Source: Microbacterium sp. LWO12-1.2
GTDB taxonomy: Bacteria > Actinomycetota > Actinomycetes > Actinomycetales > Microbacteriaceae
Direction of reading: 5' to 3'
Assembly: GCF_040675875.1 (NCBI RefSeq)
Contig: NZ_JBEGII010000001.1
Span: 1,364,001-1,428,000, forward strand
Length of the DNA: 64,000 nucleotides
The notes beneath the pieces are model-generated. The model ran no database searches, was not told the origin of the DNA, and worked only from the letters and a program-made list of their open reading frames with translations. A program made the translations under genes and the position numbers. This document shows, piece by piece, positions 39,069 through 47,781 of the stretch (positions are counted from its first letter, which is position 1; every line of letters starts with the position of its first letter).

Positions 39069-40040
39069 ATGTCCCACGCTAATGCCCGGTTGGCTCCGGC
39101 CGGCAGATTGATCATGGTCCAGCGCATCCAGTCCGGGCGTGCGGTCGCGCATGTGGCGGCGGAGATGGGGGTCTCCCGCACGACCGCGTGGCGGTGGTGG
39201 CGCAGGTTCCGGGAGGAAGGGCGGGCGGGTCTGATTGACCGGTCCAGTGTCGCCAGGTCGCATCCCGCTCGGACGGGCCCGTGTCGGGAGACACGGGTGC
39301 GGATCATGCGACATCTCACCCGTCGCGGTCCGGTGTTCATCGCGGCGAAGCTGGGGATGCATTCCTCGACCGTCGGACGGGTATTGGTCCGGCACCACAC
39401 CCCGCTGTTGCGAGAGACGGACCCGGTCACCGGGACCGTGATCCGCGCAGTGCGGCGTTCCGCCCGCCGTTACGAGCACGACCATCCCGGCTCGTTGATC
39501 CATATTGACGTGAAGAAGCTCGGACGCATCCCAGACGGAGGCGGATGGCGCGCGCACGGCCGCAGCGAGAAAGTCCGCAGCCGTGGGATCGGCTACGACT
39601 ACATCCATGCCGTGATCGATGACCACTCCCGCCTCGCTTACGCCGAGATCCACGACGACGAGAAGGGCACCACCGCAGCCGGAGTCCTCGAACGCGCAAT
39701 TGCGTTCTATGCCGCCCTCGGCGTCACCGTCGAGCGGGTCATCAGCGACAACGCCTTCGCCTACCGGCACTCGGCCGCGTTCCGCGCGGTCCTCGACGCC
39801 CACGGCATCACCCAGAAGTTCATCAAACCGCACTGCCCCTGGACCAATGGGAAAGTCGAAAGACTCAACCGCACCCTCGCCACCGAATGGGCCTACGCCC
39901 GCGCCTATACCTCGAACGCCGAACGCACAGCTGCCTTGCCCATCTGGCTCGACTACTACAACCTAGACAGAGCCCACCTCGGCATCGACGGCAAAACCCC
40001 CATCGACCGAATCAACAACGGTCGAGGTCAATACAGCTAG
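39069..40040 (+). CDS. IS481 family transposase
   Basis: A DDE transposase of 323 residues from ATG 39069. The N-terminal helix-turn-helix region has MVQRIQSGRAVAHVAAEMGV then SRTTAWRWWRRFREEGRAGL. The rve integrase core starts PGSLIHIDVKKLGRIPDGGG (first Asp), with VERVISDNAFAYRH (second Asp) and KPHCPWTNGKVERLNRTLATEW (Glu). All three catalytic acids are present. The frame runs out of the right end of the element: the last codons are CAA TAC AGC TAG, the TAG lying in the GCTAGG target duplication. No frameshift seen, so it is probably active. Confidence 0.93.
   Translation: MSHANARLAPAGRLIMVQRIQSGRAVAHVAAEMGVSRTTAWRWWRRFREEGRAGLIDRSSVARSHPARTGPCRETRVRIMRHLTRRGPVFIAAKLGMHSSTVGRVLVRHHTPLLRETDPVTGTVIRAVRRSARRYEHDHPGSLIHIDVKKLGRIPDGGGWRAHGRSEKVRSRGIGYDYIHAVIDDHSRLAYAEIHDDEKGTTAAGVLERAIAFYAALGVTVERVISDNAFAYRHSAAFRAVLDAHGITQKFIKPHCPWTNGKVERLNRTLATEWAYARAYTSNAERTAALPIWLDYYNLDRAHLGIDGKTPIDRINNGRGQYS
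40013..40035 (-). repeat. Right terminal inverted repeat of the IS
   Basis: 23 bp, complement of the left repeat with four mismatches. It overlaps the last codons of the transposase. Confidence 0.85.
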
Positions 40041-40041
40041 G
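40036..40041 (+). repeat. Right target-site duplication of the IS481-family element
   Basis: An exact copy of GCTAGG at 38971-38976. It contains the transposase TAG stop (40038-40040). Confidence 0.85.
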
Positions 40042-40153
40042 CGCCCGCTCGCGACAGCACGACAGAGCCCTGGGCGTGATCGCTCGGGCGCAGGAGCGAG
40101 ATCTCGCAGATCGGGGACGCTGCGCAGGGGCAGGCGCCTGTCGACCGGCAGGT

Positions 40154-41935
40154 TCATCTGGTCCTCTCCTCATCGGTGGTGGTGCGTGCGGACCCGTCGA
40201 ACGCGGCGATCGCGACGTCGAGGTCGCTGTAGATGTGCGCGGGATCGATGCGCGACATCAGCGCGTACCGGCGCAGCGTCTCGAGCAACGCGGGCTCGGG
40301 GCGCGCAAGCACGACATGGATATCGCGCGCATGGAGTGACGTGATCAGATCTGCGAGGCTCTGACCTGCGGAGTAGTCCACGTCGGCGATCCCCGCGCAG
40401 TCCAGGATCACCCAGTGGACACGATCAGGCGCGGCGGCGATGACCTTCTCCAGGCGATCGGAATACCCGGTGGAGTTCGCGAAGAACAGCTGACTGTCGA
40501 AGCGGTAGACGATCAGCCCTGGACTCGACTGGACGCCGGGCACTGCGGGGAGATAGTCGTAGTCGCTGGTCCCCACGGCGAGCACGAAAGCCGGCGCGGT
40601 GTACTGACGCGAGATGACATCGAGCAGCGAGAGAGCGATGGCGAGGACGATGCCCTCGATGATCCCGACCGCGAATACCGCGAACATGGTGAGCAGCGCC
40701 ACGAAGAACTCCGCCCGACGCCGGCGGGCGATCCGCCAGAGTCCTCGCGCATCGACGAGTCCCACCGCGATGACGAAGACGACTCCTCCGAGGACCGCGA
40801 GCGGGAGCTCGGCGAGCAGGTCGGTGAGGAACAGCAGCACCACGAGCGTGATCGCAACCACCACCAGGTTCGCCACCTGCGTGCGCCCCTTGGCATCATC
40901 CAATATCTGTGTCTTCGTCGGCGAACCGTTCACCACGACGGTGCCGCTGACACCCGCCGCGATGTTCGCCACGGCCAGCCCCAGGATGTCGCGATTCACG
41001 TCGACGCGGTCGCCGTGCTTCATCGCGAAGCTGCGCGAGGTCGCTGCGCTCTGCGCGATCACGATGAAGAAACAGGACAGCGCAGTGGAGGCGACCGCTC
41101 CGACCTCGGCGATCGTGATGCCGTCAGGCAGCCCCAGGTGAGGAAGGCCGCCCTCGATGGGTCCGACGACGGGCACTCCCCTGCCCGCGGCATCGGTGAG
41201 CGTGGCAAGCACCAGCAACCAGACGATCGCGAGCATCGCCCCTGGCACTCTCGGGATGACGACCTTGCAGAACACGATGATGCCGACGGTGCCGAGTCCG
41301 TAGGCGAGCGTCGGCAGCGACACGTCGCCCAGCGCGGACATCCACGCCCACTGCTTCTCGAACCAGTTCCCCGCGCCCTTCTCGACGCCGAGGATGTCAG
41401 GGATCTGGTCGGTGGCGACCTTGATGCCGATTCCGCTCAGGAAACCGATCAGGACGGATGCCGAGAGGAAATCGCCGAGGAACCCCAACCGGAACAGTCG
41501 GGCCAGGAGCAGCAGCACCCCCGTGAGCAATGCGGTCAGCGCGCACAGGGCGACCCAGCGACTCGATCCGGCGACGACGCCGGGAACCGCGGCCACGACG
41601 AGCCCCGCAGCGAGGATGGCCGCGGCCGCGGAGTCTCCGCCGACCACGAGCAGCCGGGACGATCCGATCAGGATGAACGCGACCAGAGGAAGCAGGAGCG
41701 TATAGAGACCCGTGACGATCGGCGTCTGCGTGATCGACGTGTACCCCATCACCTCGGGGATCGCCACGGCGGACAACGTGAGACCGGCGATGATGTCCGG
41801 CCCCAGCCAGGCGAGTCGATAGCCGCGCAGGGATACGGGGACCAGCGACTTCAGCGCGCGAGACGCCGAGCGCGCGCGGGCATCCGGGCCCGTCCACGCG
41901 AGGCTTCGCCCCTGCCGCTCCGACTCCCGGGTCAT
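40154..41935 (-). CDS. SulP family inorganic anion transporter with STAS domain
   Basis: A secondary transporter (SLC26/SulP) of 593 residues, moving sulphate, bicarbonate or other anions. The family signature GPDIIAGLTLSAVAIPEVMG sits at the first core helices; multiple helices follow (VALCALTALLTGVLLLLARL; VSGTVVVNGSPTKTQ). The C-terminal STAS domain (about 460-580) includes LIVYRFDSQLFFANSTGYSD and ILDCAGIADVDYSAGQSL. The ATG overlaps the stop of the upstream membrane-protein gene by 4 bp. It is the last gene of the minus-strand cluster; the substrate cannot be read from sequence. Confidence 0.92.
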   Translation of the reverse strand: MTRESERQGRSLAWTGPDARARSASRALKSLVPVSLRGYRLAWLGPDIIAGLTLSAVAIPEVMGYTSITQTPIVTGLYTLLLPLVAFILIGSSRLLVVGGDSAAAAILAAGLVVAAVPGVVAGSSRWVALCALTALLTGVLLLLARLFRLGFLGDFLSASVLIGFLSGIGIKVATDQIPDILGVEKGAGNWFEKQWAWMSALGDVSLPTLAYGLGTVGIIVFCKVVIPRVPGAMLAIVWLLVLATLTDAAGRGVPVVGPIEGGLPHLGLPDGITIAEVGAVASTALSCFFIVIAQSAATSRSFAMKHGDRVDVNRDILGLAVANIAAGVSGTVVVNGSPTKTQILDDAKGRTQVANLVVVAITLVVLLFLTDLLAELPLAVLGGVVFVIAVGLVDARGLWRIARRRRAEFFVALLTMFAVFAVGIIEGIVLAIALSLLDVISRQYTAPAFVLAVGTSDYDYLPAVPGVQSSPGLIVYRFDSQLFFANSTGYSDRLEKVIAAAPDRVHWVILDCAGIADVDYSAGQSLADLITSLHARDIHVVLARPEPALLETLRRYALMSRIDPAHIYSDLDVAIAAFDGSARTTTDEERTR

Positions 41936-43323
41936 CCGACCGGGCTCTCGACCCGAGACGCTTCCACCGTGTCCGTGTCCGTCGGCGTCTGTGGACGGGA
42001 CGCCAGCTCGAGCACACCGATGACGAGGAGTCCGACCAGCGCGGTCCAGACGATCGTGCTCGAAGACAGCGGCCGCGACAGAAGCAGGACGACGAAGCAG
42101 CCCAGCCCGACGACGATGCGCAGCGGTATGCGCCACCGGTGCAGCTGCTCACCGACGGCGCCGGTGGTGACGCCGCGCTGCTCCGCCGCGTGACGGAGCG
42201 CCGCGAAGGCCGCAGCGGCGTACCCCCGAAGCGTCCGCGCCCATCGCCAGGGCCCGGCGAACGCGGTGACGATCAGCACCGTCGTAGCGAGGACCGCCAC
42301 CACCAGCACGATGCTCGACACGAAACCGAGGATGCCCGAGTACAGCGCGACCGCCGCATCCTGCGGGATGCTGTCGGCGACTGCGAGGGCGAAGGCGCCT
42401 CTCCCCACGCCGATCCCCGCGCCCACGAGCATCATCGTGAGCAGCACCGCACCGGAGGTCCAGATCAGGGCGACGGCGCGCCTGCGGGCGATGAGCACGC
42501 CGGCAGCCAGGAACAGGAACGACAACCACGGCAGCCAGATACCCAGCGCCACGACCAACTGGTAGATCGTCAGGTAGATGCCGACCGAACTGGATTCGGC
42601 GATCACGATCGACCGGTCGATCTCCGGGATCTCCGCGGCGAGGGTGAAGCCCTCCGCGACCAGCTGCTCCTTGACCGCCGTGATGATGGGACCCAGCTGC
42701 AGGCTGACCTGCTGGTTCTGCCCGACCGTCACAGCGGCATCGCTCTGCCCCGTGGCGGTGTTCACGAGCTGCCGGTGGGTGACGGTCAGAGCATCCTTCC
42801 AGATGACAGCGAAGACGTCCGAGCGCACGAACCCGGTCACCGTGTTCTCGATGAGGCCCTTCACTCCGGCGACCGCGGGCGCCTTCAGCAGCCCGAGTGC
42901 GTCGCTGGCACGCGGAGTGAGCTCCAAGCCCTCGAGCCCCGCGAAGAGGTCATCGGCGATGCGGTCGATGTCGATCGCCGACTCGATGGCGGCGACGCTC
43001 TGTCCGGCAACGAAGTCCTGCACCGCAGGATCTTCCGCGAGCGGCGCGAACGTCGCGACGAAGTAGGACGTGTCGGTGAGTTCGCGGTGGGCCCAGGTGG
43101 AGACGATCGCCACCGGCGTGAGCACAGCGCCGATCGTCACGAGCGCCGTGCTGAGGATCGTCCAGCCCCATGCGCGGCGCTTGCGTCGGGCGACGGTCGA
43201 CTCCGGCGCGGCTGCGGCTTCGTCGACCTCGCGCACGGCCGCCAGCCTGCGGGTGAGCTCATCGTTCTCGGCCGTGACCCGTGCGAGTTCGGCGCGGAGC
43301 TGTTCTGAAGTCTGTTGCGACAT
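41932..43323 (-). CDS. Multi-pass membrane protein with N-terminal coiled coil, function unknown
   Basis: A 463-residue protein. An N-terminal helix resembling a short coiled coil (SEQLRAELARVTAENDELTR) precedes a first membrane segment (TILSTALVTIGAVLTPVAIV). A large extracytoplasmic region of about 180 residues follows (ELTDTSYFVATFAPLAEDPA). Then come several helices (LVVALGIWLPWLSFLFLAAG, AVALIWTSGAVLLTMMLVGA, and more), ending near VWTALVGLLVIGVLELA. Similar uncharacterised proteins exist in other actinobacteria. It starts 5 bp after the DUF1254 gene and overlaps sulP by 4 bp, so it is in the same operon. Confidence 0.75.
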   Translation of the reverse strand: MSQQTSEQLRAELARVTAENDELTRRLAAVREVDEAAAAPESTVARRKRRAWGWTILSTALVTIGAVLTPVAIVSTWAHRELTDTSYFVATFAPLAEDPAVQDFVAGQSVAAIESAIDIDRIADDLFAGLEGLELTPRASDALGLLKAPAVAGVKGLIENTVTGFVRSDVFAVIWKDALTVTHRQLVNTATGQSDAAVTVGQNQQVSLQLGPIITAVKEQLVAEGFTLAAEIPEIDRSIVIAESSSVGIYLTIYQLVVALGIWLPWLSFLFLAAGVLIARRRAVALIWTSGAVLLTMMLVGAGIGVGRGAFALAVADSIPQDAAVALYSGILGFVSSIVLVVAVLATTVLIVTAFAGPWRWARTLRGYAAAAFAALRHAAEQRGVTTGAVGEQLHRWRIPLRIVVGLGCFVVLLLSRPLSSSTIVWTALVGLLVIGVLELASRPQTPTDTDTVEASRVESPVG

Positions 43324-43328
43324 CGGCG

Positions 43329-44270
43329 TCAGATCTTCTCCGGGCGTGGTGCATGCCACGTCCCGTCGAGGATCGGCCGTCGAGGACGGTACAGCCGGAG
43401 CGTGTAGTTCCACCCCGCCATGATGGGCAGTGTGTTCGGTGCGCCCTCCGGATGCGCGCTGAAGCGCACGGTCACGCTGCCGTCGGCGTCGGGCACCGCG
43501 GTGAGGCTGTTGATGCTGTTCACGCCGAGCTCATTGGGCTCGAAATAGCCCGCCGCGTTGTAGAGCGACACCGACCAGAACGCATCGACGGGGACATCCC
43601 GCAGACGCAGTCGGTAGTCGGCGACCGGCAACCCCTCGTCGACGCTCATGTAGGTGGCCTCGTACTCGGGGAGACCGCCCCAGCCGCCCGCGGTGCCGAG
43701 CAGGTGCATCACCGGATCGACCTCGGCGCGTGTGCCGAAGGCGTGATCGTAGGTCGACACGCCCCGCCCGAGCGTGAGGAGCGCGTCGCGCGTCTCGGCC
43801 TGCGAGGACTGGTCGTACTCGGGAAGCGGGAAGGTTCCGGAGCCGCCACCGGAGAGGAGGAGAGCGTCCTGCAGTCGATTCACCGCCGTCACATCGCCCG
43901 CGTCGTTCGGGTCGACCAGTATCCGCACGAGGACCGCGGCGTGATCGGTGCCGACCAGCTCGCGGGTGATGATGTGCTCACCCGGTTCGTTGAGGATGAC
44001 GGCGGTGTAGTGATCCTGGTTGATCACGTGAGCCGAGAGGTAGCGCTCGCCGGTGTCCGGCAGGCTGAGCGTGACGCCCTCACGGACGTCGATGATCGCA
44101 CTGCTGTACAGGGTGTCGCGGTTCTGACGGATCACCGGCTGGTCATCGAGGCCCTTCAGGCCTCTGGTGTGATTCCATTCCCCGACCCCCGTCGCGGCGC
44201 TGAGCCGCGAGAACATCAGGTCGGACTCCGCGCGCGCGAAGTTGAGGAAGGTGACTTTCGTTGCAGACAT
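43329..44270 (-). CDS. DUF1254/DUF1214 domain-containing protein
   Basis: A 313-residue soluble protein. The N-terminal half matches DUF1254: QNRDTLYSSAIIDVREGVTL then RYLSAHVINQDHYTAVILNE. The C-terminal half matches DUF1214: VPVDAFWSVSLYNAAGYFEP, and NTLPIMAGWNYTLRLYRPRR close to the end. No signal peptide is visible. Such proteins are widespread in soil bacteria but without an agreed function. The ATG has AAGGA five bases upstream. It lies between SHOCT genes and a membrane protein, all on the minus strand. Confidence 0.88.
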   Translation of the reverse strand: MSATKVTFLNFARAESDLMFSRLSAATGVGEWNHTRGLKGLDDQPVIRQNRDTLYSSAIIDVREGVTLSLPDTGERYLSAHVINQDHYTAVILNEPGEHIITRELVGTDHAAVLVRILVDPNDAGDVTAVNRLQDALLLSGGGSGTFPLPEYDQSSQAETRDALLTLGRGVSTYDHAFGTRAEVDPVMHLLGTAGGWGGLPEYEATYMSVDEGLPVADYRLRLRDVPVDAFWSVSLYNAAGYFEPNELGVNSINSLTAVPDADGSVTVRFSAHPEGAPNTLPIMAGWNYTLRLYRPRRPILDGTWHAPRPEKI

Positions 44271-44311
44271 GGGGTTCCTTGGGGTCTGGGGCGGACGGGA
44301 TCGGCCGGTGC

Positions 44312-44638
44312 TCACGAGAGAAGTCGCGCTTTCGCGGCCGCGAACTCGGCATCGGTCAGAATCCCCTGCGACCGGAGCTGCCCGAGGTTCTGGAGCTCGG
44401 CGACGAGACCAGAAGAGGCTGGTGCCGGGGGGAGAGCTTCGGCGGCCGCGGCGGGCGGCGGCGCTGCCTCGCGGAGGTCGCGTGCCTCGTACTGCGCTGC
44501 CTCGTACTGCGTCTGCTCCCTGTTCTGACGATGCGCGGCGACAGCACCGCTCACGGCGGTCGCCGTGCCCGCGACGACCGCCGTGCGCGCGGCGAGGCCC
44601 AGCAGGCCGGGGCGGCCGATCCTCGGGATGAAAGGCAT
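44312..44638 (-). CDS. SHOCT domain-containing protein
   Basis: A 108-residue protein. The N-terminus RIGRPGLLGLAARTAVVAGT is a weakly hydrophobic helix, followed by a Gln/Ala/Pro-rich linker. The C-terminal 30 residues are a SHOCT module: ELQNLGQLRSQGILTDAEFA then AKARLLS. SHOCT (short C-terminal) domains are linked to oligomerisation or membrane association. It starts 1 bp from the DUF6325 stop. Confidence 0.82.
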   Translation of the reverse strand: MPFIPRIGRPGLLGLAARTAVVAGTATAVSGAVAAHRQNREQTQYEAAQYEARDLREAAPPPAAAAEALPPAPASSGLVAELQNLGQLRSQGILTDAEFAAAKARLLS

Positions 44639-44639
44639 G

Positions 44640-45077
44640 TCAGATCTCCGTTCTCAGGAGCGAGGAATCCATCAGGGCGTTGACGACCTGCGCGGGGATG
44701 CGCTCGTGGCCGAGGAGCACCGCACCTGCCTGGACGGTCCGTGCCGACAGCTCGCGCTGGTAGACGAGCTCGACGGCGATCAGAAGAGCCGCAGTGCCGA
44801 CGGGAACGGCCACGGCGAAGGCAGCGATGTCATCATGCCCCGCGAGGCCGGACACACCGAGCTGGTGCGCCTCGACTCCGTATGCGGGAGAGAGATCATC
44901 CACCTCCGTGACCGCGACCTCCCCGTCGTGCGACCGCGAGATGTGGACGAGGTCGAGCAGCCGCAACACGTCCGTCTCGACGAGGTCGAGAAGAGCCTGA
45001 AGCGCCGCCTGGTCGGGCTGACCGTCGGGGAGCCCGACCAGGTAGAGATCGACCGGTCCGTAACCGGCCAGCGTCAC
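44640..45077 (-). CDS. DUF6325 family protein
   Basis: A 145-residue protein. It reads TLAGYGPVDLYLVGLPDGQP, ALLDLVETDVLRLLDLVHIS and LIAVELVYQRELSARTVQAG, typical of a family (DUF6325) found with SHOCT proteins in actinobacteria and related to the general-stress DUF1269 proteins. One hydrophobic stretch (IAAFAVAVPVGTAALLIAVE) could sit at a membrane. The GTG overlaps the stop of the upstream SHOCT gene by 4 bp. Confidence 0.78.
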   Translation of the reverse strand: MTLAGYGPVDLYLVGLPDGQPDQAALQALLDLVETDVLRLLDLVHISRSHDGEVAVTEVDDLSPAYGVEAHQLGVSGLAGHDDIAAFAVAVPVGTAALLIAVELVYQRELSARTVQAGAVLLGHERIPAQVVNALMDSSLLRTEI

Positions 45078-45448
45078 GACAGCGCCTTGGCCTTCAGCTG
45101 TTCGAACTCCGCCGTGCTGATGGATCCGGCTTCGAGGAGGGCGGCCGCTGCAGCGATCTCCTCGCTCGGCGACGTTCCCGCGATCTCGCGGAAGTAGGTC
45201 TGCGCGGCGTCCTCCGCTTCCCGGGCGGCACGACCACTGCGCTCGGCCATCCCCTGCCCCCGGGCGATCAGGTAGACCAACGCCGTGAGGAAGGGCAGGA
45301 AGATCAGGAAGACCACCCAGAGCGCCTTCCACCAGCCGCTGAGCTCACGATCGCGGAACAGGTCCGTGATGATCGCGAACAGCGCGAACAGATAGCCGAT
45401 GAAGACCGTCGCCCAGAGCATCCAGACGAGAATTTCCCAGAAGAGCAT
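45074..45448 (-). CDS. PLDc_N/SHOCT membrane protein
   Basis: A 124-residue protein with two membrane helices (LFWEILVWMLWATVFIGYLF and WWKALWVVFLIFLPFLTALV). Together with YLIARGQGM these match the PLD-nuclease-N-like two-helix domain. A C-terminal SHOCT motif follows (AAALLEAGSISTAEFEQLKA). It is the first gene of the minus-strand cluster; the ATG lacks a good ribosome binding site. It is divergent from the LuxR-type regulator (190 bp). Confidence 0.85.
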   Translation of the reverse strand: MLFWEILVWMLWATVFIGYLFALFAIITDLFRDRELSGWWKALWVVFLIFLPFLTALVYLIARGQGMAERSGRAAREAEDAAQTYFREIAGTSPSEEIAAAAALLEAGSISTAEFEQLKAKALS

Positions 45449-45568
45449 GTCGGTGTGTTTCCGTTTCTTTCGTCGCTCTGCCGCGGCGGGACACGGCATC
45501 CGGATCCGGTCCGGCGAGAGGCATATCGCTGACAGTCTGGCGAGCACGCGGACCCCGCGGCGGCGAAC

Positions 45569-45630
45569 TCATCCTCCGCGGATGACATCGGACGTCAGCA
45601 GCGCGCCCCGCCTGGCCCGACGCCGATATT
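45569..45630. promoter_or_regulatory. Divergent region: inverted repeat and luxR-type -10 box
   Basis: TCATCC (45569-45574) and GGATGA (45580-45585) form an inverted repeat with a 5-bp spacer, a candidate operator. GATATT (45625-45630) lies 8 nt before the GTG at 45639. Another palindrome, CCGGATCCGG, is at 45500-45509. Any of these could bind the LuxR-type protein. Confidence 0.3.
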
Positions 45631-45638
45631 CTGGAGCC

Positions 45639-47117
45639 GTGATCGAAGCCTTGCGCCAGGAGCTCGCATCCGGCGATCCGGAACAGGCTCGGCGCGCCCT
45701 GCGGCGCAACTGGCTCCGCCTCATCCTCGAATCCCACACCGCCGAACTCGAGCGGCTGTGCCTCGAAGCGCCCGATCCGCACGACCCCCATGTGCTCCTG
45801 ATCCGCGCCTGCTGTCGCGACCTGCTGGGCGATACGTTCGGTGCGACCTTCCTGCGCGGCCAGGGGATGCGTGTGGCATCCGACGACTTCGTCGCCTGCT
45901 TCACGGAGCTGCTGCTTGCACCGGACACGCCCACCAAGGCCGCGCTCGCCGACCGTGCGCGTGAGGCTCTCTCACAGTGCGGCCCCGACGACGACTACCC
46001 CTCGGCACTGTTCCTGTTGGGATGGACAGAGGTGCGATTGCGCCGCGACCCCGCCGGAGCGATCGGGATGCTCCGATCGGCCGCAGACGAGGCTCGCCTA
46101 CGCGGACATGCCGAAACCCTCCGCCTCGCGCAGTCCAACCTGGCCTTCGCCCTCACCCATGCCGGCCTCTTCACCGAAGCCGAACAGGTCCTCGATGCGC
46201 TCCCGGCATCGGCACCACCCTCCGATTGGGACCGATTCGAGGGCGGCCTGCCCCAGGCGAACCGCGGATGCATCGCCTACTGGCGGGGCGACTTCGAGGA
46301 GGCGATCGTCCATCTCGACGCGGTCATCGCCGACGGAGCGCCGGGCAACAACTTCGAGGCACTCGCCCGCCTCTATCTCGCGATGAGCCTCATCGCCCTC
46401 CGCCGTCAGGATCGCTACTACAACGCGAGTACCCTCCTGCAGGGTGTGAGCAGAGCCGACAAGCACGGTGTCCCCTGGGACACCCTTCGCCGGGTCGTGT
46501 CGGCATGGCTCTTCCACGCCGAAGGCAAGGACGACCATGCGCTCGGCGTCGCCGCACCGGTGCTCGCCGCCCGGACGGGCGCACCCGTGGCGCACGCGCG
46601 ACTCGCCGAGCTCTACCGCGTGCTGGCGGAACCCGCGCTCGCCGCTCAGGCGCTCCGGCTCGCGAGCACCACAGCGCTCCCCCGGTACGCACTGGTCAAT
46701 ACCCTGGTCACGTCGGCGGCGCTCAACGCGGAGGCCGGCCGCGGACCTCAGGCTCACGAGCAGCTCGACCGCGCCCTCGAGGCAGCGACCGCAGAGAAGA
46801 TCCTCGCGCCGTTCCTGGCGGACGACGAGGTGATCGGCGACCTGCTCGGAGCTCACGTACATCGAGGCTCACGCCATCGCGCACTCCTGCGGAGCATCCT
46901 GGAGCGCCGCGGGCGACTCGCCGGCCAGCTCGACGGCGTGCTCACCCGACGAGAGAACGAGATCCTCGCCTGCCTGCGCACCGAGATGACTGCCGAAGAG
47001 ATCGCGACGCATCTGGGAATCTCCTACCCGACGGTGAAGACGCACATCCAGTCCGTCTATCGCAAGCTCGGCGTCACCAGTCGCCGTGCCGCCGTGCACT
47101 CCGTCGATGCACGCTAG
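45639..47117 (+). CDS. LuxR-type transcriptional regulator with TPR-like sensor region
   Basis: About 492 residues. The first 400 are helical repeats like the TPR part of MalT-type regulators (LFLLGWTEVRLRRDPAGAIG, NLAFALTHAGLFTEAEQVLD, ANRGCIAYWRGDFEEAIVHL), without the ATPase domain. The last 60 residues are a LuxR helix-turn-helix: LTRRENEILACLRTEMTAEE then ISYPTVKTHIQSVYRKLGVT. The start is uncertain: GTG 45639 has GATATT 8 nt upstream, and ATG 45582 would add 19 residues. It is divergent from the SHOCT-DUF1254-SulP cluster and probably controls it. Confidence 0.85.
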   Translation: MIEALRQELASGDPEQARRALRRNWLRLILESHTAELERLCLEAPDPHDPHVLLIRACCRDLLGDTFGATFLRGQGMRVASDDFVACFTELLLAPDTPTKAALADRAREALSQCGPDDDYPSALFLLGWTEVRLRRDPAGAIGMLRSAADEARLRGHAETLRLAQSNLAFALTHAGLFTEAEQVLDALPASAPPSDWDRFEGGLPQANRGCIAYWRGDFEEAIVHLDAVIADGAPGNNFEALARLYLAMSLIALRRQDRYYNASTLLQGVSRADKHGVPWDTLRRVVSAWLFHAEGKDDHALGVAAPVLAARTGAPVAHARLAELYRVLAEPALAAQALRLASTTALPRYALVNTLVTSAALNAEAGRGPQAHEQLDRALEAATAEKILAPFLADDEVIGDLLGAHVHRGSRHRALLRSILERRGRLAGQLDGVLTRRENEILACLRTEMTAEEIATHLGISYPTVKTHIQSVYRKLGVTSRRAAVHSVDAR

Positions 47118-47224
47118 CCCGTAACGCGGGTCCCGCAGAATCGCAACCCCCTGGGAGGCGTCGCACCACGCGGTGATGATGGGATCTCCGCCCGCACCGG
47201 GCCCGCGCGAAAGGGACGATTCTC

Positions 47225-47713
47225 ATGACCGACACCACCCCCACCCAGCGTCTCGCGGAGCTGATCAAGGACTTCCGCTTCGCGATGTTCACCACGCGCA
47301 ATGCACAAGGCCGTCTGGTCGCGCATCCGCTCACCGTGCAGGAGACAGAGTTTGACGGCGACCTGTGGTTCCTCGTCTCGCGTAGCGCATCATTCGTCGA
47401 AGACCTCCGGCGAGACGACCGAGCTGGCGTCTCTCTCAGTTCCAACGGCTCCTGGGTATCGCTGTCCGGCACGGCCGCTCTCGTCGAAGATGCCGCGAAG
47501 GTACGTGAGTTGTGGAGCCCGATGGTGGAGGCATGGTTCACGGATGGTCCGAACGATCCCGATGTGGGTCTGCTCCAGTTCTCCGCCGAGTCCGCAGAGT
47601 ACTGGGACAGCCCCGGCGGCAAGCTCGCTTCCCTCTTCAGCTTCGTGAAGGCCAAGGTCACCGGCGAACCGTACGATGCCGAGAACGAGAAGGTCGATCT
47701 CCCTGACAGCTGA
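47225..47713 (+). CDS. Pyridoxamine-5'-phosphate-oxidase-like flavin split-barrel protein (general stress type)
   Basis: A 162-residue protein of the PNPOx-like fold, similar to general stress protein 26. Features: LAELIKDFRFAMFTTRNAQG, HPLTVQETEFDGDLWFLVSR and VSLSSNGSWVSLSGTAALVE; the end AKVTGEPYDAENEKVDLPD is typical of this group. It probably binds FMN or F420; the substrate is unknown. AAAGGGA lies about 8 nt before the ATG. It stands downstream of the LuxR-type gene by 107 bp and has its own terminator. Confidence 0.88.
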   Translation: MTDTTPTQRLAELIKDFRFAMFTTRNAQGRLVAHPLTVQETEFDGDLWFLVSRSASFVEDLRRDDRAGVSLSSNGSWVSLSGTAALVEDAAKVRELWSPMVEAWFTDGPNDPDVGLLQFSAESAEYWDSPGGKLASLFSFVKAKVTGEPYDAENEKVDLPDS

Positions 47714-47724
47714 ATCACCCCGAC

Positions 47725-47766
47725 GCACGAGAGCCCGCCCCGCAGACGCGGGGCGGGCTCTCGTGC
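47725..47766. terminator. Very strong bidirectional terminator
   Basis: A perfect 19-nt stem (47725-47743 with 47748-47766) with a 4-nt loop AGAC between convergent genes. Confidence 0.9.
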
Positions 47767-47781
47767 AGAGAGGATGCGGGT

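Larger units (their letters stand above)
38977..40035 (+). mobile_element. IS481-family insertion sequence, 1059 bp, apparently intact
   Basis: The left end TGTACTGACCCGGATCGTTG (38977 onward) and the right end, read on the other strand, form 23-bp terminal inverted repeats (38977-38999 and 40013-40035) with four mismatches. Ends are TGTA...TACA. A single transposase gene fills the element. Exact 6-bp target duplications (GCTAGG) flank it, so the insertion is recent enough to be unspoiled. The duplication supplies the transposase stop codon. Confidence 0.92.

Noticed and set aside
40042..40157. Minus-strand ORF starting ATGA-overlapped with the sulP stop and reading into the IS element
   Set aside because: Before IS insertion the frame would have run into the DUF6855-like gene in the wrong phase; no recognisable motif, so it is probably chance.
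45500..45509. CCGGATCCGG palindrome before the LuxR-type gene
   Set aside because: A 10-bp GC-rich palindrome is common by chance in this genome; noted only beside the better TCATCC/GGATGA repeat.
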